A DNA stretch of 64,000 nucleotides, taken from the NCBI RefSeq assembly GCF_900104775.1, contig NZ_FNSA01000003.1, positions 1,488,001 to 1,552,000 of the forward strand, written 5' to 3'. Every line of letters starts with the position of its first letter. The first letter of the stretch is position 1. Shown here piece by piece: positions 1 through 9,229 of this stretch. The notes below the pieces were generated by a model, which did no database searches, was not told the origin of the DNA, and was given only the letters and a program-made list of their open reading frames with translations. The position numbers and the translations under genes were made by a program. Origin of the DNA: Tsukamurella tyrosinosolvens (lineage in GTDB: Bacteria; Actinomycetota; Actinomycetes; Mycobacteriales; Mycobacteriaceae).

Positions 1-975
1 CGCTTTGAAGGCCCGCGCGAAGCCCGAGGCGTCGGGGAAGCCCCACTGCGCGCCGATCGCCGCGACGGGCCGCACCGCTTGGGCGGGATCGGCCAGCGCC
101 GCGCTCACCGCGTCCATCCGGCGGCGCCGGATCCACGCACTCGGCGTCGACCCGCGCTCCGCGAACAGTTGCTGCAGGTACCGCACCGAGACGTGCTGCG
201 CGGCGGCCACGGCCTCCACGCTGAGGCCGGGGAGTCCCAGGTGCGCGTCGATGTACGCCGTCGCGCCGGCGAACACCACATCGGCCGTCGGCACCGCCTC
301 CGCCGGCTCGAGGCGGCGCATCAGCGTCGCGTCCACCAGTTCCAGGACCGCGTGCACCGCCCGCGGGTCGGGATCCACCCCGCCCGTCCGCAGCTGCCGC
401 CCGAGCCCGGTGAGCAGCGACGAGGCGAGCGCGCCCAGCCCGTGCCGGCCGGAGATGCGCTGCGCCGTCAGCCCGGCGACCTGGCGCGGCGTCAGCCCCA
501 GCCGGTCCCGTGGGATGAGCAGCACGAACATGCTGAAATCGTCGGCGAAGTCGAGCGAGTAGGCCCGGGTGGTGTCGTAGATCGCGAGATCGCCGGGCGT
601 CAGCGCCGCCTCGCGCCCGTCCTGCGTGAGCACGCTGTACCCCTGCAACTGCACGCCCAGCTTGTACACACCCGGGTCCGCATCGGCGATGGTCCCGCGA
701 TCGCGCCACACCGTCACCGGGCCGCGCGCGACCTCGGTGGCCGCCGCCGCTCCGAGGTCCTGGCTGCGCACCAGCCCGCGGAAGGAGGACGCGGACCCGG
801 CACCGTCGAGCGCGGCGCGGCGCGGCGACGGGAGGACGGGGGAGGACGTCCCGTCGGGGTGCGGCGCGGCGCGCAGCGGCACGAAGGCCGTGTTCACCGC
901 TTCCTGCCAGGCGTCGAACCGGTCCGGCGCCGCGAGGGTGGCGGCGTCGAAGACCTCGACCGCGCCTGAACTCAT
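1..975 (-). CDS. AraC-family transcriptional regulator (3' end cut by window edge)
   Basis: Reading the minus strand from ATG at 975 gives 325 open codons up to the window edge. The N-terminal two thirds resemble the AraC-binding-like ligand domain (NphR/Feh-type, AraC_binding_2). The C-terminal part has an AraC-type helix-turn-helix, including VEAVAAAQHVSVRYLQQLF followed by GSTPSAWIRRRRMDA and the second helix region GFPDASGFARAFKA near the edge. The start is preceded by a GGAGAAGG ribosome binding site. It diverges from a GMC oxidoreductase and an aldehyde dehydrogenase, so it probably controls them in response to an alcohol or choline-like substrate. The target is inferred from position only. 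The last few codons lie outside the window. Confidence 0.85.
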   Translation of the reverse strand, partial: MSSGAVEVFDAATLAAPDRFDAWQEAVNTAFVPLRAAPHPDGTSSPVLPSPRRAALDGAGSASSFRGLVRSQDLGAAAATEVARGPVTVWRDRGTIADADPGVYKLGVQLQGYSVLTQDGREAALTPGDLAIYDTTRAYSLDFADDFSMFVLLIPRDRLGLTPRQVAGLTAQRISGRHGLGALASSLLTGLGRQLRTGGVDPDPRAVHAVLELVDATLMRRLEPAEAVPTADVVFAGATAYIDAHLGLPGLSVEAVAAAQHVSVRYLQQLFAERGSTPSAWIRRRRMDAVSAALADPAQAVRPVAAIGAQWGFPDASGFARAFKA

Positions 976-1154
976 CGTCCTTCTCCTTCGTGTCCCTCCA
1001 TGTCACCACAGATCGGGCCTCGGGCGTGACGCGCATCACGTTTCCGCGTGTGGGGCACAGCGGCGTGCGGGTCACGCCAATGCCGGGCGCCCGCTGCGCC
1101 GCGAGGCTGGAACCCGTCGGCCGAGTCGGCCGGATGCAACAGCGAGGAGCGGAC

Positions 1155-2672
1155 ATGCCCACAGGGGAGAGCGATTACATCGTCATCGGTGCCGGGTCGG
1201 CCGGCAGCGTCGTGGCCCGGCGTCTCGTCGACGCCGGGCACTCGGTGCACGTCATCGAGGCCGGGGCCGTCGACGCCGATCCGAACATCCACAGCCCGCA
1301 GGGGTGGCCGGCGCTGCTGCAGGGCCCGAACGACTGGGCGGTGATGACCACCGAGCAGGAGCACGCCGCCGGGCGGTCGCTGTTCTGGCCGCGCGGCAAG
1401 GTGCTGGGCGGGTCGAGCTCGCTCAACGGCATGATCTACATCCGCGGTCATCGCGACGACTACGACGCCTGGGAGGCCGCGGGGAACGAGGGCTGGGGCT
1501 GGGGCAGCGTCCTCGAGTTGTTCAAGCGCAGCGAGGACCACGAGGACGGCGCGTCCACCTGGCACGGTGCGGGCGGCCCGTTGCACGTCTCGGTGCTCCG
1601 CGATCGGCACCCCGCGGCGCAGGCCTTCGTGGACGCCGCGGTCGCCGTGGGCCACAAGCCGACGGAGGACTTCAACGGCGAACTCATGGAGGGCGTCGGC
1701 TTCAATCACGCGACGATCAAGGACGGTCGCCGTCACAGCGCGTGGCAGGCCTTCGCAGTGCCGGTGCTCGACTCCCCGCGGCTCACGGTCACGACCGGCG
1801 CTCTGGTCACCCGGATCGTGCTCGACGGCGGCCGCGCCGTGGCGGTCGAGTACCTCGCCGACGGTGAGCTGCGCACCGCACGGGCGAGCGCGGAGATCGT
1901 CCTCTCCGCGGGCGCCATCGGATCGCCGAAGATCCTGCAGCTCTCGGGCATCGGCGACCGCGCCGACCTGTCGGCGGTCGGTGTCGAGACGCTCGTCGAC
2001 CTGCCCGGCGTGGGCAAGAACCTGCACGATCACCTCCTCGTCGGGAACCTCTACGCGACGGCGGACGCGCTCGTGCCCGGGCAGAACAACCTGCTCGAGG
2101 CCCAGCTCTTCGCGCACTCGCAGCAGACCGATGATGCGGCACCCGACCTGCAGCCGCTCTTCCTGCACCTGCCGTATCCGACCGACGGCGGCGACGCCCC
2201 GGCCGACGGCTACACGATCGCGCCGGGTCTGGTGGCGCCCCGATCGCGCGGCACCCTGCGCATCGCATCCGCCGATCCCGCCGCCGCGCCGCTCGTGGAT
2301 CCCAACATCCTCGCCGACGACTACGACGTCGAGGCGCTCGTCGATGCGGTGATCCTGTGCCGCGAGATCGGCGCACAGGACGCCTTCGCGGCCTTCCGGC
2401 CCACCGAGTACGTCCCGTCGTCCGAACCGGCCGACCGGGACGCGCTGCGCGCGCTCGTTCGGCGGCTCGCCGGCACCTATCACCACCAGGTCGGTACCTG
2501 CGCGATGGGCGTCACCGACGACTCCGTCGTCGACCCCGCCCTGCGGGTGCGCGGCGTCGCCGGCCTCCGCATCGCCGACGCCTCGATCATGCCCGTCGTG
2601 CCCCGCGGCAACACCAACGCGCCCGCGATCATGGTCGGCGAGAAGGCCACCGACCTCCTGCTCGGCCTGTGA
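1155..2672 (+). CDS. GMC family FAD-dependent alcohol/choline dehydrogenase
   Basis: A 505-residue glucose-methanol-choline oxidoreductase. The Rossmann motif GAGSAGSVVARRL sits near residues 11-23, the GMC signature 1 region (WPRGKVLGGSSSLNGMIY) near residues 77-94, and the GMC signature 2 (GAIGSPKILQLSGIG) near residue 255. The C-terminal active-site region has HHQVGTCAMG with the catalytic-type His, then RGNTNAPAIMVGEKATDLL. The start at 1155 was chosen over an upstream in-frame ATG at 990 because GAGGAG precedes it and the FAD motif follows directly. The family oxidises alcohols or choline to aldehydes with an electron acceptor. The aldehyde dehydrogenase 35 bp downstream would complete oxidation to an acid. 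The substrate is not determinable; choline to betaine or a glycol/alcohol pathway are both possible. Confidence 0.9.
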   Translation: MPTGESDYIVIGAGSAGSVVARRLVDAGHSVHVIEAGAVDADPNIHSPQGWPALLQGPNDWAVMTTEQEHAAGRSLFWPRGKVLGGSSSLNGMIYIRGHRDDYDAWEAAGNEGWGWGSVLELFKRSEDHEDGASTWHGAGGPLHVSVLRDRHPAAQAFVDAAVAVGHKPTEDFNGELMEGVGFNHATIKDGRRHSAWQAFAVPVLDSPRLTVTTGALVTRIVLDGGRAVAVEYLADGELRTARASAEIVLSAGAIGSPKILQLSGIGDRADLSAVGVETLVDLPGVGKNLHDHLLVGNLYATADALVPGQNNLLEAQLFAHSQQTDDAAPDLQPLFLHLPYPTDGGDAPADGYTIAPGLVAPRSRGTLRIASADPAAAPLVDPNILADDYDVEALVDAVILCREIGAQDAFAAFRPTEYVPSSEPADRDALRALVRRLAGTYHHQVGTCAMGVTDDSVVDPALRVRGVAGLRIADASIMPVVPRGNTNAPAIMVGEKATDLLLGL

Positions 2673-2707
2673 CACCCCACCGACGACCATCTCGAACGGA
2701 GCCCCTC

Positions 2708-4126
2708 ATGACCATTCTCGAAGCCATCCAGCCCGCGACCGGCGGACGTACGATCACCGACCCGGCGACCGGCGAGGCCGTCGGCCGGGTCGCGGAACCC
2801 GGCGTCGCCGACCTCGACGCCGCCGTCGCTGCGGCCCGTGCCGCCCAACCGGGATGGGCCGCGCGGGGCGACGCCGGGCGCGCGGCGCTGCTGAGCGCGG
2901 CCGCGGACGCCGTCGAGGCGCACGCGGAGGAACTCGCCGTGCTGTTGTCGCGCGAACAGGGGAAGCCGCTGAACGGGCCCAACGCCCGGTTCGAGCTGGA
3001 GGCCTGCGCCACCTGGCTCCGTGCGACGCTCGCCGTGCCGCTCGACCCCGAGGTGGCGGTCGACGACGGCGAGACCTACGCGGAGATCCACCACCGCCCG
3101 CTCGGCGTCGTCGGTGCGATCGGCCCGTGGAACTGGCCGATGATGATCTCGATCTGGCAGCTCGCCCCCGCTCTGCGCATGGGGAACACCGTCGTGATCA
3201 AGCCCAGCGAGTACACCCCGCTCTCCGTGCTCGCCTTGGCGCACGTGCTGAACACCGTGCTCCCCGCCGACGTGCTCGTCGCGGTCCCCGGCGGCCGCGG
3301 CGTCGGTGAGGCCCTGTCCTCGCATCCAGGTATCGACAAGCTCATGTTCACCGGCTCCACCGTCACGGGAAAGGCGATCATCCGCGCCTCGGCGGATTCC
3401 GTGAAGCGGGTCACCGTGGAGCTCGGCGGCAACGACGCCGGCATCGTCCTCGACGACGCCGATCCCGCCGCGATCGCCGAGGGGCTGTTCTGGGGTGCCT
3501 TCATCAACACCGGCCAGACGTGCGCCGCGCTCAAGCGCCTGTACGTGCCGGATTCGCTGTACGACGCCGTGTGCGACGAGCTGACGAAGGTCGCCGCCGA
3601 GATGCCGATGGGCGTCGGGCTGGACGAGCAGAACGTACTGGGGCCCTTGCAGAACCGCCAGCAGTACGACATCGTCGCGGGTCTGGTCGACGAGGCGCGC
3701 GCGGGCGGCGGCCGGGTACTGATCGGCGGCGACCCGGCCGACGGGCCCGGCAACTTCTACCCGGCGACGCTGGTCGCGGACCTGCCGAACGACAATCCGC
3801 TCGTCGCTCAGGAGCAGTTCGGGCCCGCACTGCCGATCGTCCGGTACTCGAGCCTCGACGAGGCGATCGCCTGGGCGAACGGCCTCAACGTCGGTCTCGG
3901 TGCCTCGGTGTGGACCCCGTCGCCTGCGCGCGCCCGCGACGTGGCCCTGCGGCTCGACGCGGGCACCGTGTGGATCAACGAGCACGGCGCCATCGACCCG
4001 CGGGTGCCCTTCGGCGGCGCCAAGCAGTCGGGTTACGGCGTCGAGTTCGCGCGCGCGGGCCTGCTCGAATGCGCCCAGCCCGTCGCGATCAAGGGCGCTG
4101 CGGGCTCGTTCGCCCCATCGGCCTGA
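2708..4126 (+). CDS. NAD(P)-dependent aldehyde dehydrogenase
   Basis: A 472-residue aldehyde dehydrogenase of usual family length. PWNWPMMI and KPSEYTPLS form the cofactor-binding region. FTGSTVTGK follows. The general-base motif is VELGGND, and the catalytic cysteine lies in NTGQTCAALKR, around residue 270. PFGGAKQSGYG sits near the C-terminus. The start at 2708 follows the GMC gene closely, and the two genes are in one direction with no terminator between them. They form a two-step alcohol to aldehyde to acid module. A betaine aldehyde dehydrogenase role is possible, but the gene could equally serve other aldehydes. Confidence 0.9.
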   Translation: MTILEAIQPATGGRTITDPATGEAVGRVAEPGVADLDAAVAAARAAQPGWAARGDAGRAALLSAAADAVEAHAEELAVLLSREQGKPLNGPNARFELEACATWLRATLAVPLDPEVAVDDGETYAEIHHRPLGVVGAIGPWNWPMMISIWQLAPALRMGNTVVIKPSEYTPLSVLALAHVLNTVLPADVLVAVPGGRGVGEALSSHPGIDKLMFTGSTVTGKAIIRASADSVKRVTVELGGNDAGIVLDDADPAAIAEGLFWGAFINTGQTCAALKRLYVPDSLYDAVCDELTKVAAEMPMGVGLDEQNVLGPLQNRQQYDIVAGLVDEARAGGGRVLIGGDPADGPGNFYPATLVADLPNDNPLVAQEQFGPALPIVRYSSLDEAIAWANGLNVGLGASVWTPSPARARDVALRLDAGTVWINEHGAIDPRVPFGGAKQSGYGVEFARAGLLECAQPVAIKGAAGSFAPSA

Positions 4127-4184
4127 ATGCTCGCGCCCGGTCTGCCGGAAACACGCTGGCCACGGCGGGCCTACGAGCACGGCA

Positions 4185-5411
4185 CTACACGGTTTCGCCG
4201 TCGATCGCGCACAGCTTTCGTCCTGCAGTGCTGAGCCGGAAGCGCAGCGGTCTCAGGGAGACGATCTCGACCAGCCCCGCATCAACGAGGGTCTGAGTCT
4301 TCGTCCTGACGGTGCGTTTGGAACGAGGTCCGGCGTCCGTGAGCTCGTCGAGTGTGACGGCGCCGGTGTACCCGAACAAGGCCACTTGCCCAAGCGCATA
4401 GAGGATTCCCCGGTGGTCGTCGTCGACGGGCGTGTGGGCCGGCGCGGCCTCGCCCACGGCGTCGGTCAGTGCGTCGAGCGCTGCCCTCCGGTCGGCGAGG
4501 TCGGTCGTGACGCGGTGCAGCGACTCCGAGACGATCTCCAACAGGGTCTCGACGAACGGCGTCGCGTCGGCGCGGTTGAGCGGATGTTCGACATCGGCGA
4601 ACGCCTGGTAGTACCGGTCGCGGTTATCGAAAATTGTCGAGGACAGCGCGAACCACGAGATCGGCGAGAGCCGCTCGGCGAGGTCGAGTGCCAGAAGGAA
4701 TCGACCGGTTCTGCCGTTGCCGTCGTAAAAGGGGTGAACGACCTCGAAGATCAGGTGCGCAATCGCCGCGCGGATGAGATGCGGGACCTCGTCGTCGCGG
4801 CGTTGGGCGAGCATGACCGTCAGACCTGCGTCGATCGCGGCCTCGGGCACCACACCCGTGTGGACCACCTTCTGCCCCGAGGTGATCCTGACTATGTCTG
4901 CTCGGAACCGGGCACCGTCGGGCGCATCTCGCGGGTCGATCTCGCCGTGCGTCACCGCGTCGTACAGGCGACGGACGTCATCGAGGGTATCGGGAGGCGA
5001 CACGCTTCGGTCGCCCAGCGCGGCGTAGAGCCGGACCATTTCCCGGAACCGGCGATCGCCCGCCGGCTCATCCGTCAGCGACTCCAGGGCGTCGGCGATC
5101 TCGCGGCGCGTCGAGTGGACGTTCTCGATCTCGTTGGTCGCCTGGATCTCCTCGATGATCATCGAGGAGAAGTAGTGGCTCCGGGCGACCGGCAGGAGTT
5201 CGGTCCAGGTCTCCGCCACACGCGCATCGAGCATCATGATCCGCTCGGCCAGAGCCGTGATTCGTGGCGTCGTCAAGCAGAACAGCGCGTGTTCACCGAT
5301 GCGGAACTCCCACGAGAGCGCAGCGGGTGAGGACCTCCGCGATGCCTCCTCGGCATCCGCTCCGGAAGTGTCGCGTTGGTGAAATATCGATCTGAGCGTG
5401 CGGTACGCCAC
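4185..5411 (-). CDS. Fic-family AMP transferase with winged-helix tail
   Basis: A 408-residue Fic protein that would transfer AMP (or another nucleotide) from ATP to a target hydroxyl. The Fic core motif HPFYDGNGRTGR is intact at about residues 225-236. A Fic_N-type helical domain lies before it, with TNEIEN at about residues 90-95. TNEIEN fits the inhibitory motif [S/T]xxxE[G/N], so the enzyme is probably self-inhibited (class II, in which the inhibitory helix precedes the core). The C-terminal 70 residues look like a winged helix (LDELTDAGPRSKRTVRTKTQTLVDAGLVEI). The GTG start at 5411 was chosen because GGAGGG precedes it. The DNA upstream (5412-5533) is noticeably AT-richer than the neighbourhood, which hints at horizontal acquisition. 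No antitoxin gene is adjacent. The target protein is unknown. Confidence 0.88.
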   Translation of the reverse strand: MAYRTLRSIFHQRDTSGADAEEASRRSSPAALSWEFRIGEHALFCLTTPRITALAERIMMLDARVAETWTELLPVARSHYFSSMIIEEIQATNEIENVHSTRREIADALESLTDEPAGDRRFREMVRLYAALGDRSVSPPDTLDDVRRLYDAVTHGEIDPRDAPDGARFRADIVRITSGQKVVHTGVVPEAAIDAGLTVMLAQRRDDEVPHLIRAAIAHLIFEVVHPFYDGNGRTGRFLLALDLAERLSPISWFALSSTIFDNRDRYYQAFADVEHPLNRADATPFVETLLEIVSESLHRVTTDLADRRAALDALTDAVGEAAPAHTPVDDDHRGILYALGQVALFGYTGAVTLDELTDAGPRSKRTVRTKTQTLVDAGLVEIVSLRPLRFRLSTAGRKLCAIDGETV

Positions 5412-5533
5412 GATGCACCCTCCGATAAGTGGCAAGCCTGGACTGTTTGTCGAGTATGCCACGGAGTGGCTGTTACTTAAATGGAATTTTCCCCTGGTTT
5501 TGACAATAAGGATGATGCGGTGCCGTCCCGGTG

Positions 5534-6421
5534 TCAGCTGACGACGTCCTTCGTCCGGAAGCCGCGCACGGCGAGGGCGAAGAGGACGATGGCGATGCTC
5601 ACCGACAGCGACGCCCCCTGAGCCATCGCCGCCCACTCGATGCTCGGCTGCAGCAGGTCGGTCCAGGCGTACTGCCAGTGCGCGGGTAGCGCTGCGCGCA
5701 GGCCCCCGAGCGCGGTGACCTGGTCGAGGACGCTGCCGATCACCGTGAGGCCCACAGCCCCGCCGACCGCCGCGAGCGGCGCGTCGGTGCGGGTGGAGAG
5801 CCACAGGGCGAGCCCGGCGGTGGCCAGCTCGGAGACGATGATGAAGCCCGCCGCGAGCAGCAGCCGCCACAGGCCGTCGGCCGCCGGAATCGCGGTGTTC
5901 GCGGGCGTCTGCAGCGGCCCCCAGCCGTAGGCGAGGGTGCCCGCGATCAGCGCGACCGCCGTGAGCAGGGCCACCGAGGCGACCGACAGGATCAGCGCGA
6001 CGATGGCCTTCGTCACCAGCAGCCGCGTCCGCGGGACGGGCGCGGCCAGCAGGTACCGCAGCGACGACCAGTCGGCTTCCGAGGCCACCGCGTCGCCGAA
6101 GTACAGGGCCACCGGGATCACCAGCAGGAAGCCGGTTCCCGCGATGAGCACGGTGGCGGTCAGATTGAGCCCGGACGCGGTCGCGACGTCGAACATCGAC
6201 GGCCGTCCGTTGCCGCCGCTCCCGTCGTCGGTGCCCACGGCGAGCGCGATGATGAGCACGATCGGCAGCGCCGCGAGCAGGGCCGCCATCACCAGGGTGC
6301 GGCGGCGCTTCAGTTGGCGGGCGAGTTCCACGCGCACCGTCAGCGTGTGCCCTGGCGCGTAGCCCGGGGCCGCGCCGTGCGTCGCGTCGCGCGCGGCCGC
6401 GGAGTCCTTCGTGGTGGTCAT
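5534..6421 (-). CDS. ABC-2 type transporter permease
   Basis: A 295-residue integral membrane protein with about six hydrophobic segments. The first starts near residue 45 (LVMAALLAALPIVLIIALAV), and later ones include VLIAGTGFLLVIPVALYF and AIVALILSVASVALLTAVAL. The layout matches ABC-2 permeases. It is translationally coupled to the upstream hydrolase/ABC ATPase fusion through an ATGA overlap at 6418-6421, so the two form one transporter. The substrate is not evident from sequence. Confidence 0.85.
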   Translation of the reverse strand: MTTTKDSAAARDATHGAAPGYAPGHTLTVRVELARQLKRRRTLVMAALLAALPIVLIIALAVGTDDGSGGNGRPSMFDVATASGLNLTATVLIAGTGFLLVIPVALYFGDAVASEADWSSLRYLLAAPVPRTRLLVTKAIVALILSVASVALLTAVALIAGTLAYGWGPLQTPANTAIPAADGLWRLLLAAGFIIVSELATAGLALWLSTRTDAPLAAVGGAVGLTVIGSVLDQVTALGGLRAALPAHWQYAWTDLLQPSIEWAAMAQGASLSVSIAIVLFALAVRGFRTKDVVS

Positions 6422-8949
6422 GCCCCGTCTCCCGTCAGCTGGAGGAACGCGTCTTCGAGGGTGCGGGAGCCGCCCTCGCCCGCCTGCACGATCTCGTCGA
6501 CGGTGCCGGCGGCGATCAGCTCGCCGCGGCGCAGCACCACGACGTGCGTGCAGGTCTGCTCGACCTCGGCCAACAGGTGGCTGGAGACGATCACGGTGCG
6601 GCCGGTGGCCCCGTAGCGCACGATCGCGTCCCGCATCTCGCGGATCTGCGACGGATCGAGGCCGTTCGTCGGCTCGTCGAGGACCAGCACGTCGGGCAGG
6701 CCGAGCATGGCCTGCGCGATCGCGAGGCGCTGCCGCATGCCCTGCGAGTACGTGCGCACGGGGCGCTCCAGGGCGGAGCCGAGGTCGGCGATCTCGAGTG
6801 CCGCCTCCAGATACGCGTCCTCCGCGGGGCGGCCGGTCGCGCGCCAGTACAGGTCCAGGTTCGCGCGTCCCGACAGGTGCGGCAGGAAGCCCGCGCCCTC
6901 GACGAACGCGCCGACGCGCGAGAGCACCGGGGCGCCGGGACGGATCGCGTGCCCGAAGACCCGGATCCCGCCCTCGTCGGGCGTGATGAGGCCCATCAGC
7001 ATGCGTAGCGTCGTCGTCTTGCCGGCGCCGTTGGGCCCCAGGAGGCCCAGGACCTGGCCCCGGTCCACCCGGAAGGTCACGTCGCGCACGCTGTATCCGT
7101 CGCCGCCCGCGTATTTCTTGGACAGCCCGGTCACCTGCAGCGCGACGTCGGCGAGTGCCGGGTCGGCGGGTTCGGCGGACCGTGGTCGGCGCACCAGCAG
7201 CAGTGCCGCGGCGATGGCCAGGGCGACGAGCGGCAGCACCCACACCCAGGTCGGCAGGGGCGCCGGGGCGGTCTTCAACGCCGGAACCTCGGGAACCGTC
7301 AGTGGGCTCGTCACCGTGACCGTGTGCGTCGCAGGCGCGCTCGGCGAGAGGTAGGCGAGGTCGGTGGTCGCGAGCGCCAGCCGCATCCGGTGCCCGGCCG
7401 CGAACTCGTGGTCGATGACGGGCAGCCGGATCGTCGCGGTCGCCGAACCGCCCGTCACGGGTATGCGGATCGGCGCGGCGAGCTGCTGCGGCAGGATCTG
7501 GCTGCCCTCGGGGCCAACGTCGTAGAGCTTGGCGAACAGCACCGCCTCGGGTGCGGCGGAGTCGAGCCTGATCGTCACCGTCGGGGCACCGGTGACGGTG
7601 ACGGGCTCGCTCAGCGGCTCGGAGTCGACCACCGCGGCCTGTGCCGGGAGGTCGCGCGAGAGCCCGAAGGAACCGAGGGCGGCTGCGGAGGAGGCCAGGC
7701 CGCCGAGGCCGGGGACGCCCGAGATCGACGGTGGCGCACCGCCCGCCGGGTTCTCCGCCCGCTGCGGGGTGCGCGGCAGGTCGACGGTCCGCGTGATGGT
7801 CCCGGCGAGGCCGGGGTAGGCGTCGGTGCTCGACGCACGGATGGTGCGCTCGCCGGTCTCGCGATCGACACCACCGGACCGGGAGACCTGGAACGCGGGC
7901 ACTGCGGGGGCATCGCCGCCCTTGAGGTAACGGTCGAACCACTCCGCCGTGCGGGCGTTCACGCGGGCGTCCTCGGCGCTGCCGGCGTCGTGGCCGCCGG
8001 CGATCCAGTCCACCGCGACGGGCGCGCCGTTCGCGGCGATGCGCCGTGCCGCCGCATCGGCGTGCTCCAGCGGGAACAGCGAGTCGAGCTCGCCCTGCGC
8101 GAGGTAGGTGGGGACGCGGATGTCCGCGCCCACCGTCGCCGGGCTACGGGCGGCCAGGAGTGCGCGGTCCGCGTCGGTGAGGGCGCCGCCCTGCGCGATC
8201 CGCGTGTACATCTCGCAGACGGCGGGTTCGAACCTCGCGCAGCCGCCGCCCATCGTGAACAGGATGCCCGCCCACTGCTTCTTGTAGACGCCGCCGGGGA
8301 AGAGCGCCTGCTCGAGGTCCCAGTAGGTGATCCGCGGGGCGATCGCGTCGACGCGCTTGTCGTGCCCCGCCAGGAGGAGAGCGAGCGCGCCGCCGTAGCT
8401 GCCGCCGGCGACACCGACGCGCGGATCGCCGGGCCGGTCCTGCTGCACGTCGGGGCGCGCGGCGAGCCAGTCGAGGAGCTTGCGTGCGTCCGCGACCTCG
8501 GCGTCGGGGGAATCGAGGCCGACGAGGCCCGTCGACTTCCCGAAGCCGCGGGCCGTGTACGTGAGCACCGCGTAGCCCCGCCCGGCCAACTGTTCGGCTT
8601 CGTCGCGCACGTCCTCCTTGGAGCCGCCGAAGCCGTGCGCGAGGAGCACCGCGGGGGCGGGGCCGGCACCGTCGGGCCGGAAGAAGGAGGTGTCCAGTTC
8701 GACCCCGGCCCCGCCGATCGTCTGGTCTGTGCGCTGGAACGACGGGGCGCTCCTCCCGCCCAGGCCGCAGGCCGCGAACGCGGCGAGGAGGATCGCGACG
8801 GCGACCAGCGCGGCACCGGTGACGAGCGGGCGCGCTGCGGCGCCGCGCAGAGCGCGAGGTGGGGGCACTCGACCAGGATATGTGCGCTCGTCGGTGCTCG
8901 CCGCTGCCTGGATTCCGCTCACGGCGAAAAAGGCTTTGCGATAGGTCAT
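6418..8949 (-). CDS. Alpha/beta hydrolase (S15/CocE-like) fused to ABC transporter ATPase
   Basis: An 843-residue two-part protein. Residues about 40-60 form a membrane anchor or signal-like segment. Residues about 75-545 are an X-prolyl-peptidase/CocE-like hydrolase, with oxyanion region LLAHGFGGSKED, nucleophile elbow GGSYGG at about residue 182 and the C-terminal jelly-roll typical of S15 proteins. A second hydrophobic helix (TWVWVLPLVALAIAAALLLV, about residues 565-585) leads into an ABC ATPase: Walker A GPNGAGKTT at about 637, signature-like YSQGMRQRL and Walker B VLVLDEPTNGLD. If both helices span the membrane, the hydrolase would be outside and the ATPase inside. The next gene is the cognate permease. 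Start choice is uncertain: GTG at 8868 is an alternative, and neither start has a strong ribosome binding site. Confidence 0.85.
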   Translation of the reverse strand: MTYRKAFFAVSGIQAAASTDERTYPGRVPPPRALRGAAARPLVTGAALVAVAILLAAFAACGLGGRSAPSFQRTDQTIGGAGVELDTSFFRPDGAGPAPAVLLAHGFGGSKEDVRDEAEQLAGRGYAVLTYTARGFGKSTGLVGLDSPDAEVADARKLLDWLAARPDVQQDRPGDPRVGVAGGSYGGALALLLAGHDKRVDAIAPRITYWDLEQALFPGGVYKKQWAGILFTMGGGCARFEPAVCEMYTRIAQGGALTDADRALLAARSPATVGADIRVPTYLAQGELDSLFPLEHADAAARRIAANGAPVAVDWIAGGHDAGSAEDARVNARTAEWFDRYLKGGDAPAVPAFQVSRSGGVDRETGERTIRASSTDAYPGLAGTITRTVDLPRTPQRAENPAGGAPPSISGVPGLGGLASSAAALGSFGLSRDLPAQAAVVDSEPLSEPVTVTGAPTVTIRLDSAAPEAVLFAKLYDVGPEGSQILPQQLAAPIRIPVTGGSATATIRLPVIDHEFAAGHRMRLALATTDLAYLSPSAPATHTVTVTSPLTVPEVPALKTAPAPLPTWVWVLPLVALAIAAALLLVRRPRSAEPADPALADVALQVTGLSKKYAGGDGYSVRDVTFRVDRGQVLGLLGPNGAGKTTTLRMLMGLITPDEGGIRVFGHAIRPGAPVLSRVGAFVEGAGFLPHLSGRANLDLYWRATGRPAEDAYLEAALEIADLGSALERPVRTYSQGMRQRLAIAQAMLGLPDVLVLDEPTNGLDPSQIREMRDAIVRYGATGRTVIVSSHLLAEVEQTCTHVVVLRRGELIAAGTVDEIVQAGEGGSRTLEDAFLQLTGDGA

Positions 8950-9229
8950 CGGCGGCTGTCAGAGTGGGATCCGGCACTGCACGGGGAGCGGCCGGAGCGG
9001 GGTACCGCGACCGGTTCCGCGGGTTCGAACCGGCAGAACCGACCAGTGGCACGGCCCCACGGGGCCCAGAGGGTTCGAGTCCCTTGAACGCCGTTCCGCC
9101 GGAAGCGCGGGCGGCGGCGGCCCTGCGATGCCCCGGCCATTACCCGGGACATCCCGCCGTCGCTGCCCGCCCGGCGGGGCGGTGCCGCCGCCACCGAGGC
9201 CTCCGGGCCGCCACGAGAGGAGATCCACC
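8950..9229. other. Intergenic region with hairpins and tRNA-arm-like sequences
   Basis: This 280 bp gap separates two divergent genes. It holds a stem CCGGTTC/GAACCGG at 9011-9033, a GGCCCC/GGGGCC hairpin at 9053-9066 and a sequence resembling a tRNA T-arm at 9069-9085. I could not fold a full tRNA around that arm. The plus-strand gene that follows has a GAGAGGAG ribosome binding site. I saw no clear promoter. Confidence 0.4.

Noticed and set aside
79-969. Long plus-strand open frames over the AraC gene
   Set aside because: They are shadows of the minus-strand AraC gene. The predicted proteins are Arg-rich low complexity sequence, and the real frame has family motifs.
9011-9105. Possible tRNA: GGTTCGAACC and GGGTTCGAGTCCCTT look like T-arms on the plus strand
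   Set aside because: The T-arm at 9069-9085 can pair, but no matching acceptor, D-arm and anticodon arm can be placed within 75-95 bases on either strand. Read on the minus strand, neither arm forms a proper stem.
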